Assembly: GCF_002102185.1 (NCBI RefSeq)
Contig: NZ_LQOW01000028.1
Coordinates: forward strand, 186,001-250,000
DNA from: Mycobacterium fragae
GTDB taxonomy: Bacteria; Actinomycetota; Actinomycetes; Mycobacteriales; Mycobacteriaceae
Length of the DNA: 64,000 nucleotides
Direction of reading: 5' to 3'
Shown: in pieces, positions 53,576 through 61,701 of the stretch
Layout of the letters: each line of letters begins with the position of its first letter
Position numbering within the stretch: position 1 is the stretch's first letter
The notes under the pieces: generated by a model
Seen by the model: the letters and a program-made list of their open reading frames with translations, nothing else
The model's database searches: none
What the model was told of the DNA's origin: nothing
Position numbers and translations under genes: made by a program

Positions 53576-54070
53576 TTACACGACGTCGTGCAGCACCACA
53601 TCTATCAGCACGCCGTCGTCGACGGTCGCGGTCATGTAGGTGCAGGACGGTTGGCGGCGCCGATCCGTCGGCGATCCCGGGTTCAACAGCCGCAGGCCGG
53701 TAGATGTCGTCGTGTCCCACGGGATATGACTGTGGCCGAACACCAGCACGTCGGTGTCGGGGTAGCGCCGCGACATCCGCGCCTCGCGGCCACTTGCGGC
53801 GCCGGTCTCATGGACAACGGTGAAATGCAACCTCTCCAGCAGCACGTCGGCACGCTCGGGCAGCCGTGACCGCAGCACGGGTCCGTCGTTGTTGCCCCAG
53901 CACGCCACCAGCCGGGCGGCCTTTGCGCTGAGCGTGTCGAGCAGCTCGGGAGCCACCCAGTCGCCGGCATGCAGAACCACATCGGCCCTGGCCACCTCCG
54001 CCCATACCTGCGCGGGCAGATCTGGTGCGCGTCGTGGAACATGCGTATCGGCGAGCAGCAGCAGCCTCAT
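53576..54070 (-). CDS. YfcE/MJ0936-like metallophosphoesterase
   Basis: The 164-aa protein starts at ATG 54070 (MRLLLLADTHVPRR) and shows the calcineurin-like metal motifs: ADTH, HAGDW, GNNDG and FGHSHIPW. The small size fits YfcE/MJ0936 phosphodiesterases. It is directly downstream of a 57-aa acidic protein gene (4 bp gap), likely the same transcript. Confidence 0.88.
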   Translation of the reverse strand: MRLLLLADTHVPRRAPDLPAQVWAEVARADVVLHAGDWVAPELLDTLSAKAARLVACWGNNDGPVLRSRLPERADVLLERLHFTVVHETGAASGREARMSRRYPDTDVLVFGHSHIPWDTTTSTGLRLLNPGSPTDRRRQPSCTYMTATVDDGVLIDVVLHDVV

Positions 54071-54074
54071 CCGG

Positions 54075-54248
54075 TCAGTTGCGTTCGCTGCGGGCTTCCG
54101 CTCCGGTCTCCCCGACGTCGAGGGCGTCATCTGGACCCGTCTGCCCGACGTAGGTCCCGTCGTCCTCGCCTTCGCGGGCACGTGATCGTGCCTCGTGGGT
54201 TTCCGCCTCGACGTCAGCTTCGTTCTTATGGCCCTTCGGTTCGGCCAT
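54075..54248 (-). CDS. small hydrophilic charged protein
   Basis: The 57-aa product starts at ATG 54248 (MAEPKGHKNEADVEAE) and is almost entirely charged or small residues, with no hydrophobic core, so it is probably disordered. An upstream frame extension is Arg-rich and not credible. It is a likely real gene because it abuts the metallophosphoesterase gene. Function is unknown. Confidence 0.55.
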   Translation of the reverse strand: MAEPKGHKNEADVEAETHEARSRAREGEDDGTYVGQTGPDDALDVGETGAEARSERN

Positions 54249-54336
54249 GTCCGGCTCCTTCCGGTGCCTGTGCGTGTCGCGCCTGCATACCCGAATGCGA
54301 ATCCTGGCGAAACATGCGGTGTGGCACGATGCTCGC

Positions 54337-54792
54337 ATGCGCACCTTCGAGTCAGTCGCCGACCTCGCTGCGGCCCAGGGTCAAACCATCGGGGAGAGCT
54401 CCTGGGTGACCATCACCCAGGAAGACGTCAACAAATTCGCCGACGCGACCGGGGATCACCAATGGATCCACGTCGATCCGGAACGGGCCGCGAAGGGCCC
54501 ATTCGGCAAGACGATCGCGCACGGCTTCATGACGCTGTCGCTGCTGCCGCGGTTGATGCACGAGATGTACACCGTCAACGGGATCAAGCTCGCCGTCAAC
54601 TACGGCCTGAACAAGGTCCGCTTCCCGGCACCGGTGCCGGTCGGCTCGAAAGTTCGGGCCAAAAGCTCGTTGGTCGGAGTCGAAGACCTGGGCAACGGCG
54701 CGGTGCAAGCGACGGTGTCGAGCACCGTGGAGATCGAAGGCTCGCCCAAGCCGGCATGCGTGGCGGAGAGCATCGTCCGCTACATCTCATAG
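54337..54792 (+). CDS. htdZ: MaoC-like 3-hydroxyacyl dehydratase (HtdZ)
   Basis: The 151-aa single hot-dog protein has the R-hydratase motif with Asp and His in DATGDHQWIHVD and the GPFGKTIAHGFMTLSL segment. Length and order after fbpC match M. tuberculosis htdZ (Rv0130). It hydrates enoyl-CoA to (R)-3-hydroxyacyl-CoA. It is divergent from the small charged protein and followed within 5 bp by a hydrolase. Confidence 0.92.
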   Translation: MRTFESVADLAAAQGQTIGESSWVTITQEDVNKFADATGDHQWIHVDPERAAKGPFGKTIAHGFMTLSLLPRLMHEMYTVNGIKLAVNYGLNKVRFPAPVPVGSKVRAKSSLVGVEDLGNGAVQATVSSTVEIEGSPKPACVAESIVRYIS

Positions 54793-54796
54793 CGTC

Positions 54797-55699
54797 GTGG
54801 ACGCTGAATTAGCGCGCTGGCTGGCCGCCGGCCAGTACTTCGACTACCTCGGCTTCGGCATCTTCTACCGTGTGGCGGGCGGCGGCCCTCCGCTACTGCT
54901 CATCCACGGTTACCCGTTCAATTCCTATGACTGGGCGTTGATCTGGCCGGAACTGACGCAACGGTTCACCGTCATCGCGCCGGACATGATCGGCATGGGA
55001 TTCTCCGACAAACCCGTGGCTTACGAATACTCGGTGGCCGACCACGCCGACATGCACGAAGCGCTGTTGGCTCACCTGAACATCGGCAATGCGCACGTCC
55101 TGGCCCATGACATCGGTGATTCCGTGGGCCAGGAACTGCTGGCTCGTCACGAGTTCGGTCAGCAGGCCTACGGCGCACTGCGGATCGACTCGATCACCTG
55201 GCTCAACGGTGGGATGTTCATCGAGTCCTACACGCCCCGGGCCGCGCAGAAGCTGATGTCTCGTACTCCGTTGGGCGACATCTTCAGTCGTGTGCAGGGC
55301 AGTGCGCTATCCCGTCGGCTGCTCGAACCGACGCTGCGCGAGATGTTCGGCCCGAACACCAAGCCGACGCACCAAATGATGGACGTGTTCAATCAGATCT
55401 TGGACTACAACGACGGGCGACGGGTGCTGCACAAGGTCGGCCGCTTCATCAACGACCGCTATACCCACCGCAACCGGTGGGTGCGCGCCATGCGGCAGAC
55501 CGCCGTTCCGATGCGATTGATCGACGGACCCGTCGACCCCAACTCCGGTGCTCACATGGCGCGCCGCTACAGCGAAGTGATACCCGAACCCGATGTCGTG
55601 ATGCTCGCCGACGACATCGGGCACTGGCCACAGCTCGAAGCGCCCGACGCGGTGCTGACACACTTTCTCGCCCACATCGACCGCGTCATCGGCGGTTGA
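54797..55699 (+). CDS. alpha/beta hydrolase (epoxide hydrolase/haloalkane dehalogenase-like)
   Basis: The 300-aa protein has LLLIHGYPFNSYDW (HGxP oxyanion segment), a nucleophile elbow AHDIGDSVG with Asp as probable nucleophile, and a late His in DDIGHWPQLE. An Asp nucleophile points to epoxide hydrolase or dehalogenase. It starts at GTG 54797 after htdZ, likely one operon. M. tuberculosis ephF (Rv0134, 300 aa) lies close by in that genome and could be the counterpart; this was not tested. Confidence 0.84.
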   Translation: MDAELARWLAAGQYFDYLGFGIFYRVAGGGPPLLLIHGYPFNSYDWALIWPELTQRFTVIAPDMIGMGFSDKPVAYEYSVADHADMHEALLAHLNIGNAHVLAHDIGDSVGQELLARHEFGQQAYGALRIDSITWLNGGMFIESYTPRAAQKLMSRTPLGDIFSRVQGSALSRRLLEPTLREMFGPNTKPTHQMMDVFNQILDYNDGRRVLHKVGRFINDRYTHRNRWVRAMRQTAVPMRLIDGPVDPNSGAHMARRYSEVIPEPDVVMLADDIGHWPQLEAPDAVLTHFLAHIDRVIGG

Positions 55700-55707
55700 C
55701 GCGGCTC

Positions 55708-56175
55708 TCAGGCGTAGCGATCCCGCAACTTGGCCAGCGTCGCCTCGATGCCCGCGGCGTTGCGTTTGGTGAAACCGAACCGCTGGTAGAAGTGCAGCCG
55801 GTCCTTCAGCGGTCCGGTGTCACGGTAGTCGAACGTCTCGGTGACCCGGGTGACCGTCGGTGAGACGGCGGCGAACTCCCAGCGCCAGTGATGCCCGGCC
55901 GGGTGGCACCATTCGACAAGTGCGTCCGGCTTGACCGCGGTCACGGTACTTGTCAAACGGTACGGCAGACCGAAGACACGCATCTTGGTCGAGAATCTGG
56001 CGCCGGGACTGAGGTGATCGGGTCCCGCGATGAAGGCGGCGACGGTTCCCGACCCGTCCAACTCGTGGTGGCGGCGCGGATCGGTAACCAGCGCGAACAA
56101 TTCCGCGGCGGAAGCGTGGACCTCGACAGTGCGGCTGACCTGATTGGGGCCGGTATCGACAGGCGTGACGGTCAT
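55708..56175 (-). CDS. SRPBCC/polyketide-cyclase-like protein
   Basis: The 155-aa protein has the SRPBCC opening VSRTVEVHASAAELFALVTDPRRHHELDGSG, then alternating strands and a C-terminal helix. Proteins of this type bind hydrophobic ligands. It is convergent with the hydrolase (8 bp between stops) and divergent from the acetyltransferase. Function is unknown. Confidence 0.8.
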   Translation of the reverse strand: MTVTPVDTGPNQVSRTVEVHASAAELFALVTDPRRHHELDGSGTVAAFIAGPDHLSPGARFSTKMRVFGLPYRLTSTVTAVKPDALVEWCHPAGHHWRWEFAAVSPTVTRVTETFDYRDTGPLKDRLHFYQRFGFTKRNAAGIEATLAKLRDRYA

Positions 56176-56246
56176 GATGTGCTCGCCTCAGACGCTACAT
56201 CCAACCGGTGGCCGTGGCGAGTGGCAGGCGCGCGACTTAGATTGAC

Positions 56247-56855
56247 ATGGTGACCATCGCCGCACGCCCGGCAGGAAAAGCCGACATCGCCACGCTGTCA
56301 CATGTGCTGGGCCGCGCGTTTTATGACGATCCGGTGACCACGTGGATGTTGCCCGACGAGAAGACCCGGCCGGCGCGGTTGCCACGGTTGTTCGCGGCGC
56401 TGACCCGTCACCATCACCTCGCCGGCGGTGGCGTCGAAGTGGCTTGCGACGGGCCGGGTATCGGCGCCGCGGCGCTATGGGATCCGCCGAACCGATGGAA
56501 ACAATCCGCGCGTGAGCAACTGGCCATGCTGCCGTCGATCATCCGCACCTTCGGCTATCGGTCGCCCGCTGCGCGTGACGTCGTCGAATTGATGAAGCGC
56601 CACCATCCCGACGAACCGCATTGGTATCTGGCCGTCATCGGCAGCGACACCACCGTCCGCGGTCGAGGCTTTGGGCAGGCGCTGATGCGTTCCCGGCTGG
56701 ATCGATGCGACGCCGAGCACTGTCCGGCCTATCTCGAATCGAGCAAACCCGAAAACGTGCCGTATTACGAACGCTTCGGCTTCACCGTCACCGGTGAGAT
56801 CGCGCTCCCCGATGGCGGGCCCAAGCTGTGGCCGATGTGGCGGCATCCCAGGTAG
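56247..56855 (+). CDS. GNAT-family N-acetyltransferase
   Basis: The 202-aa protein has the GNAT core: HWYLAVIGSDTTVRGRGFGQAL (acetyl-CoA-binding R/Q-x-x-G-x-G/A as RGRGFG) and the C-terminal YLESSKPENVPYYERFGF. Rv0133 in M. tuberculosis is a similar length acetyltransferase at the same place after htdZ. The acceptor is unknown. Confidence 0.86.
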   Translation: MVTIAARPAGKADIATLSHVLGRAFYDDPVTTWMLPDEKTRPARLPRLFAALTRHHHLAGGGVEVACDGPGIGAAALWDPPNRWKQSAREQLAMLPSIIRTFGYRSPAARDVVELMKRHHPDEPHWYLAVIGSDTTVRGRGFGQALMRSRLDRCDAEHCPAYLESSKPENVPYYERFGFTVTGEIALPDGGPKLWPMWRHPR

Positions 56856-56902
56856 CCGGCAAAACCCGCAGCTAGCAGCGCTAATCGCGATACCGTTGGC
56901 CG

Positions 56903-57655
56903 GTGCGATTCCACCGGAAGACCGCGGTCATCACCGGAGGTGCGGTCGGCTTAGGGCGTGCCTTCGCGCGGGGACTGACCGGTGAGGGCGCCAAGGTCGC
57001 GATCCTCGACATCGACGCCGAGATGGCGGATCGCACTGCCGCCGAGCTGACCGCGCAAGGCGCCCAGGCGATTGCGGTGGCTTGTGATGTCGCTGACGAG
57101 CAGCAGGTCGACACCGCCGTCGGGATCGCGATCGAGAACTTCGGTGGCATCGACATCCTGATCAACAATGCCGGCCGTCACCTGACGAAGTACAACCAGC
57201 CCTTCGGGATGCTCTCTCGCGCCGACATCCGGGGCCTGTTCGACGTGAACGTCATCGGTGTCATCAATTGCACTCTGGCATGCCGCGATTCGATGCGCGA
57301 GCGCGGTGGCGGCGTGGTGCTGAACATCTCCTCGATGGCCGGCTTCATGAACATCAGCCCGTACGGGGTATCCAAACTCGCGGTACGCGGTTTGACCGTC
57401 GCGTTCGCGTCCGAACTGTCGGCCGACCGGATTCGGGTCAACGGCATCGCCCCCGGCTTGATGAACACCGAGAACGCGCTTGCCGACTTGCCGAGTGCGC
57501 TCGTCGACGACATTGTCCGCGAGCGGCAGCTGGTACACCGGCTCGGCACCATGGACGACGTGGTGTCGGCGATGCTGTACCTCTGCTCGGACGAGGCGTC
57601 GTTCATCACCGGGGAAACCCTCAAGGTCAGCGGCGGCTACCCGCTGAATTTCTAG
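56903..57655 (+). CDS. short-chain dehydrogenase/reductase
   Basis: The 250-aa SDR has TGGAVGLG, NNAG (INNAGRHL), Ser in NISSMAGF, YGVSKLA and a C-terminal ITGETLKVSGGYPLNF. GTG 56903 is the likely start. It follows the acetyltransferase after 47 bp. Substrate unknown. The 142-bp gap after it holds an imperfect inverted repeat. Confidence 0.87.
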   Translation: MRFHRKTAVITGGAVGLGRAFARGLTGEGAKVAILDIDAEMADRTAAELTAQGAQAIAVACDVADEQQVDTAVGIAIENFGGIDILINNAGRHLTKYNQPFGMLSRADIRGLFDVNVIGVINCTLACRDSMRERGGGVVLNISSMAGFMNISPYGVSKLAVRGLTVAFASELSADRIRVNGIAPGLMNTENALADLPSALVDDIVRERQLVHRLGTMDDVVSAMLYLCSDEASFITGETLKVSGGYPLNF

Positions 57656-57666
57656 CCTCGGTTGGC

Positions 57667-57746
57667 TCGACTGTGCGTACAGGGCGGCGACACGCCGGCA
57701 GCCTCCGCCTACGGCGCACACTCGAAACCCCTGAACGCACACTCGA
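57667..57746. repeat. imperfect inverted repeat between SDR and acidic protein genes
   Basis: TCGACTGTGCGTACAGGG (57667-57684) matches the reverse complement of CCCTGAACGCACACTCGA (57729-57746) with two mismatches. CGCACACTCGA also occurs twice as a direct repeat (57715-57725 and 57736-57746). It could be an intergenic repeat element or a terminator for the SDR. Confidence 0.45.
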
Positions 57747-57797
57747 TGCGCAGCCGTCAGCGTTTAGCGACCAAACTCGACGGGCAACCGATTGTCC

Positions 57798-58115
57798 ATG
57801 GCTGATGTCCCCGAAGAAGGCGGCCCTGGCGACACCCTGAACCCGGCTGAGTCCACCGACTCCGACGAACTGCGCAACGACGACGGCGACATCGTCGTCG
57901 ATCCGCCGGATGGCTGGAGCGAAGCCGACAGGTTCGGGGTGACCGGAAGCGAAGAGGAAGAGGGCGAATCGCTCGACGACAGGCTGGCCGCCGAGGAACC
58001 CGATGTGCTCGGCGACGCGGTCCCTGAGGAGGAACGCCCAAGCCGCGTGCACCGCGGTCAAGTGGACGGAACTCCAGAGGACGGCGACTCGCTGTACGAC
58101 GTCGTCGACGAGTAA
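57798..58115 (+). CDS. acidic low-complexity protein
   Basis: The 105-aa product starts at ATG 57798 (MADVPEEGGPGD) and is very acidic (EEEEGESLDD, PEEERPSR), with no hydrophobic core. It is likely disordered. I know no function. Its frame is open between clear stops and the composition is unlike an antisense shadow, so a real gene is likely. It is convergent with the DUF4185 gene (4 bp apart). Confidence 0.6.
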   Translation: MADVPEEGGPGDTLNPAESTDSDELRNDDGDIVVDPPDGWSEADRFGVTGSEEEEGESLDDRLAAEEPDVLGDAVPEEERPSRVHRGQVDGTPEDGDSLYDVVDE

Positions 58116-58119
58116 AGGC

Positions 58120-59187
58120 TCAGAGGTTCACGGTGTCAGGTTTGGCGCGACCCGAACGCGTCGTGTCACGCAGCGTCGCCCGGAACTGCATCACCCGGTA
58201 AGGCCAGCCCCGCGCGGTGTTCCACTGCGAGACCACCAGGCCGACGCCACCGGCGCGGTCCAGCCGTGAGCCCGGAAGGACGTAGCCGCCGTAGAGCTGG
58301 GCGACCCGGTTGTTGGCGTGATCTTCGGCCTCCCACGCCGACCCGACGACCGGCAACTGCAGCGGCGCATCGTGTATATCGGTGGGGGACTTGACGATCC
58401 GGTATCCCAATGCATATTTCGACGACAGGAACCCGCCCAGGATCCACTTCCCCTCCGCCAGCCGCCGCAATGACAGCTCACCCCAGGATTCGCCGGCCGG
58501 AGTGATCGGGCTGGGTTCGTTATCCCACGACCAGCGACCGTCGACATAGCCCCACCCGGAGTACTCACGCACATCGCCGATGTGCTCCGGGCGGACGCGC
58601 TTGAGGATGATCCCCTTGTCGCGCTGAAAACCGGTGGAGACGACATAAACCCAGCCGTCGACCGGGTCGTAATCCCATGACCAGCATTGGGCGTGACCGT
58701 CATGCAGTCCGGCCGAGAATTTCGCCTTCTCGCCCAGATACCGCCACGAGACACCGTTGTCGTCCGATCGCCAGATCTCGGTCCAGACGACGTTGCCGAA
58801 ACCCCGGTTGACGATCGCGTGCAGATAGATCGCGTCGCCTACCCGTAGCAAGTCCGACGGGATCACCGTGCTGATGCCGCGGCGCACCCGCCCCGGCGCG
58901 ACATTGCGATGCGTATAGCGCCACAGCTGGCCGGCGTAGTCGGGATCGGGACCGCCTGCACGCTGATAGACGATCGGGTGGCTGGCGTCACCGTCGCCGA
59001 TCAGGATCACCGGTGAGCGCCAGTCGCCGCGGCCAACCTCGTTGCCGGAGAAGGTATCTCCGAACACCGACACGAGTGTGCCGTTGGGTGCGGTTATCGA
59101 CGCTCCAAGGTCGGCGCAGGTCACCCCCCACCGGTCGGTGATCCCGGGCCCGGTGATGTCGGCCAGCTTGCCGGTCAGTCCGACCAC
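58120..59187 (-). CDS. DUF4185 protein (GH183 endo-D-arabinanase-like)
   Basis: The 355-aa protein has the DUF4185 five-bladed-propeller type segments: SVFGDTFSGNEVGRGDWRSP, LHAIVNRGFGNVVWTEIW, WSWDYDPVDGWVYVVSTGF and VVSQWNTARGWPYR. DUF4185 includes the GH183 endo-D-arabinanases that cut mycobacterial arabinan. No signal peptide is visible, so this one may act inside the cell or depend on another export route. GTG 59187 overlaps the upstream DUF427 gene by 13 bp. Confidence 0.75.
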   Translation of the reverse strand: MVGLTGKLADITGPGITDRWGVTCADLGASITAPNGTLVSVFGDTFSGNEVGRGDWRSPVILIGDGDASHPIVYQRAGGPDPDYAGQLWRYTHRNVAPGRVRRGISTVIPSDLLRVGDAIYLHAIVNRGFGNVVWTEIWRSDDNGVSWRYLGEKAKFSAGLHDGHAQCWSWDYDPVDGWVYVVSTGFQRDKGIILKRVRPEHIGDVREYSGWGYVDGRWSWDNEPSPITPAGESWGELSLRRLAEGKWILGGFLSSKYALGYRIVKSPTDIHDAPLQLPVVGSAWEAEDHANNRVAQLYGGYVLPGSRLDRAGGVGLVVSQWNTARGWPYRVMQFRATLRDTTRSGRAKPDTVNL

Positions 59188-59855
59188 GGCGTGACCGGAC
59201 GTGGCTCGCGCTGGCCGTCGACGATCACGTCTACCCGCTCGTTGAAAAACGCGACACGGTCGGTGACCGGGTCGGCCTCGCGCAGCGGGTCTTGATAGGT
59301 CCAGGCCACATCTGCTGGGCCATCGGGTACCGAGAAGTACGACGCCCGGCCCTTGTAGGCGCAGTAGCTGACCGTGTCGCTGGGTTCGAGGTCGACGACG
59401 ACATCAGCGCGCGGCAGGTAGTAGCGAACCGGCAGCAGCGTCTCGAACAACAGCACCGGGCGGGACGACTCGGCCAACAGCCGGCCGTTCCACTCCAGCC
59501 GGACGTGCCGGGTGCTGGCCAGTATGTCGATGCGTTTGAACGGGTCATGTGGATGCGCGACGATCGGCTCGTCTTCTTCGCGCCACTCGAACGCGTTGAA
59601 GTCGAGGATCAGGTAGCCGGCCAGATCAGGGTCGTTGCTTCGCCATGCCGCGCCCTCGTCGTCCGCCTGCCCGACGAGATCGGATTCCGGCACCGCGTAC
59701 GTCGGGACCACCCGGCCCGGCTCCCACACCAGCCAAGCGCTGCGCGTGTCGGCGACGAGGTGGCCGGCCCGGTAGACCCGAAGGTGCTTGTCGGTGGGTT
59801 CGTAGCGCAGCGACGGCAGCGCGCTGCCGAGCAGATCCCGCATTTTGATGGCCAT
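59175..59855 (-). CDS. DUF427 domain protein
   Basis: The 226-aa protein contains two DUF427-like halves: KHLRVYRAGHLVADTRSAW with VVPTYAVPESD, and RHVRLEWNGRLLAESSRPV with LLPVRYYLPRADV, followed by the conserved SYCAYKGRASYFSV. DUF427 proteins are small beta-rich enzymes or binders of unknown function. ATG 59855 is the start. It is followed with overlap by the DUF4185 gene. Confidence 0.8.
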   Translation of the reverse strand: MAIKMRDLLGSALPSLRYEPTDKHLRVYRAGHLVADTRSAWLVWEPGRVVPTYAVPESDLVGQADDEGAAWRSNDPDLAGYLILDFNAFEWREEDEPIVAHPHDPFKRIDILASTRHVRLEWNGRLLAESSRPVLLFETLLPVRYYLPRADVVVDLEPSDTVSYCAYKGRASYFSVPDGPADVAWTYQDPLREADPVTDRVAFFNERVDVIVDGQREPRPVTPWSD

Positions 59856-59877
59856 TGCACCATCATCGCCCCGGCGA

Positions 59878-60552
59878 TCACAGGCTGCTGCGCCAGCCGT
59901 TGACACCGATCACGATCATCCGCAACTGCTTGACCGCGGTGCGCCGGATCTCTTCGAGCGCTTCGGCGCTTTGGGCGTCTTCGATCGCCTCGGCGATGAC
60001 GATCATCGAGTTGACGAACAGGGTCGCCAGCACGTTGAGGTCGTCGGTGCTCCAGGCGTTCAGGCCCGGGAACCGGGCCAGGTCGGTCGCCAGCTCCGAG
60101 GTAAGCAGGCGAAACTCGGTGCGAATCGCATAGCGCAACACAGTGACGCCGCTGGAGCGCTCCCGGCCGATGAAGCGCCAGTGCTCCCGTCGTTCGGTGA
60201 TGCTGGCGAGCACGATCTCCACCGACGACTCGATCACCCGATTCGGGTCGAGCTTGCCGCTGCGGGCGCCGCGCAGCATGTCGCGCAAGGTTCGAAACGA
60301 CTCGTCGATCAGGACCAGCCCGAGGGCCTCCATCGACTCGAAGTGACGGTAGAACGCCGCCGGCACAATCCCGGCCTCCCGGGTGACCTCACGCAAGCTC
60401 AGGCCGCTGAAACTGCGGTCGTCGAGCAGCTTGAGTGCGGCAGCGACGATGGCCCGTCGGGTCGCCTCCTTGCGCTCCTCGCGAGACGGGCTCTCGCGGG
60501 TACGGCCGTGGCCCGACCGGCGCGATCGTGAGCTAGGCGTACGACTGTTCAC
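59878..60552 (-). CDS. TetR-family regulator (DesT/FabR-like)
   Basis: The 224-aa protein starts at GTG 60552 and has an Arg-rich lead followed by a TetR HTH (AIVAAALKLLDDRSFSGLSL, REVTREAGIVPAAFYRHFES). The AAFYRHF and MEALGLVLIDE signature is like DesT/FabR, which sense acyl-CoA saturation. It is divergent from a ferredoxin reductase plus desaturase operon, the same layout as P. aeruginosa desT-desCB. It probably represses that operon and itself through the sites at 60547 and 60614. Confidence 0.85.
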   Translation of the reverse strand: MNSRTPSSRSRRSGHGRTRESPSREERKEATRRAIVAAALKLLDDRSFSGLSLREVTREAGIVPAAFYRHFESMEALGLVLIDESFRTLRDMLRGARSGKLDPNRVIESSVEIVLASITERREHWRFIGRERSSGVTVLRYAIRTEFRLLTSELATDLARFPGLNAWSTDDLNVLATLFVNSMIVIAEAIEDAQSAEALEEIRRTAVKQLRMIVIGVNGWRSSL

Positions 60553-60561
60553 TGTGTGAAC
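60547..60561. promoter_or_regulatory. DesT-like operator 1
   Basis: GTTCAC-tgt-GTGAAC is a perfect 6-3-6 palindrome that overlaps the TetR GTG start. The half-site GTTCAC also occurs in the second palindrome. Autoregulation by the TetR protein is inferred. Confidence 0.55.
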
Positions 60562-60613
60562 CCTACCACAGACCTGCGGAAATCCTTGACGAACAGCGTC
60601 TGCGTCACGCACG

Positions 60614-60629
60614 GTGTACATATGTTCAC
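60614..60629. promoter_or_regulatory. DesT-like operator 2
   Basis: GTGTACATATGTTCAC is a 16-bp near-palindrome with one mismatched pair and shares GTTCAC with site 1. It lies 5-20 bp upstream of the reductase ATG at 60634, where repressor binding would block the operon. Confidence 0.55.
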
Positions 60630-60633
60630 TGGA

Positions 60634-61689
60634 ATGGCCACTCAGACTTTGAAGAAGCGGGTGCTGGGTTCCGACCTGGTCGACCTGCTCACCGGCCCGC
60701 ATGGCGTCGACCGGTACACCGAGCTGCTGGCGCCCACCTGGACGCTCGGGGAGCCCCGCGCGAAGGTGATCGACGTGCGCCGGACCACCCCGCGCAGCGT
60801 CACCCTCGTGCTGGCGCCCAACGACGCATTCGGCGACACCGTGCGGGCCGGCCAGTACGTCAACCTCACCGTCGAGATCGACGGCCGCCGGCATACCCGC
60901 TGCTATTCACCGGCCAATGCCGAGGGCGCCGCGTACCTCGAGCTGACGATCGGGCATCACGACGGGGGGCTGATCTCGACCTTCCTGTATGAACGTGCGC
61001 GACGCGGGATGGTGGTCGGCCTGGCCGGCGTGGGCGGCGACTTCACGCTGCCGACCCCGCGGCCCCGGCGGATTCTGTTCGTCTCCGGTGGCAGCGGCAT
61101 CACGCCCGTGATGGCGATGCTGCGCACGCTGGTCGCCGAAGGCCACCCCGGCGAAATCGCGTTCGTGCACTACGCACGCAACCCGGCCGAGGCCTGCTAC
61201 CGCGACCAGCTCGCCCAGCTGCCGGGTGTGCGGGTGCTGCACGGCTACACCCGAGCCGGTGGCGGCGACCTCGCAGGCCGCTTCGGGGCGGAACACCTGG
61301 CCGCGGCCATGCCGTCACCGGATGCCGTATTCGTCTGTGGTCCACCGGCATTGGTCGACGCCGTCCGTGAGCACTGTTCCAATGTCTACACCGAAAGCTT
61401 CGTGGCGCCGACGCTCGATCTGCCCGCGGAATCGTCCGGCGGCCGAATAACCTTCGCGGACAGCGGTATCGACGTCGTCGACGATGGCCGCCCGCTGCTC
61501 GAGCAGGCCGAATCCGCGGGCCTCAGGCCGGAAAGCGGATGCCGGATGGGCATCTGTCATACCTGCACGCGCCGCAAAACCTGCGGTGTCGTGCGCAACC
61601 TGACCACTGGCGCGGTGTCGACCGGGCCCGACGAGGACGTACAGATCTGCGTATCCGTGCCCGTCGGCGACGTCGACATCGCCCTCTAG
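60634..61689 (+). CDS. ferredoxin reductase-like flavoprotein with C-terminal [2Fe-2S]
   Basis: The 351-aa protein has the FAD domain (RHTRCYSPANAE), the NAD(P) domain (LFVSGGSGITPVMAML) and a plant-type [2Fe-2S] cluster with C303, C308, C311 and C339. It passes electrons from NAD(P)H to the desaturase encoded next. ATG 60634 is used; ATG 60622 is possible but lies inside the palindrome. The desaturase follows after 12 bp with ribosome site GGGAGGAG. M. tuberculosis Rv3230c-desA3 is the same pair. Confidence 0.9.
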   Translation: MATQTLKKRVLGSDLVDLLTGPHGVDRYTELLAPTWTLGEPRAKVIDVRRTTPRSVTLVLAPNDAFGDTVRAGQYVNLTVEIDGRRHTRCYSPANAEGAAYLELTIGHHDGGLISTFLYERARRGMVVGLAGVGGDFTLPTPRPRRILFVSGGSGITPVMAMLRTLVAEGHPGEIAFVHYARNPAEACYRDQLAQLPGVRVLHGYTRAGGGDLAGRFGAEHLAAAMPSPDAVFVCGPPALVDAVREHCSNVYTESFVAPTLDLPAESSGGRITFADSGIDVVDDGRPLLEQAESAGLRPESGCRMGICHTCTRRKTCGVVRNLTTGAVSTGPDEDVQICVSVPVGDVDIAL

Positions 61690-61701
61690 GGAGGAGCTAG
61701 C

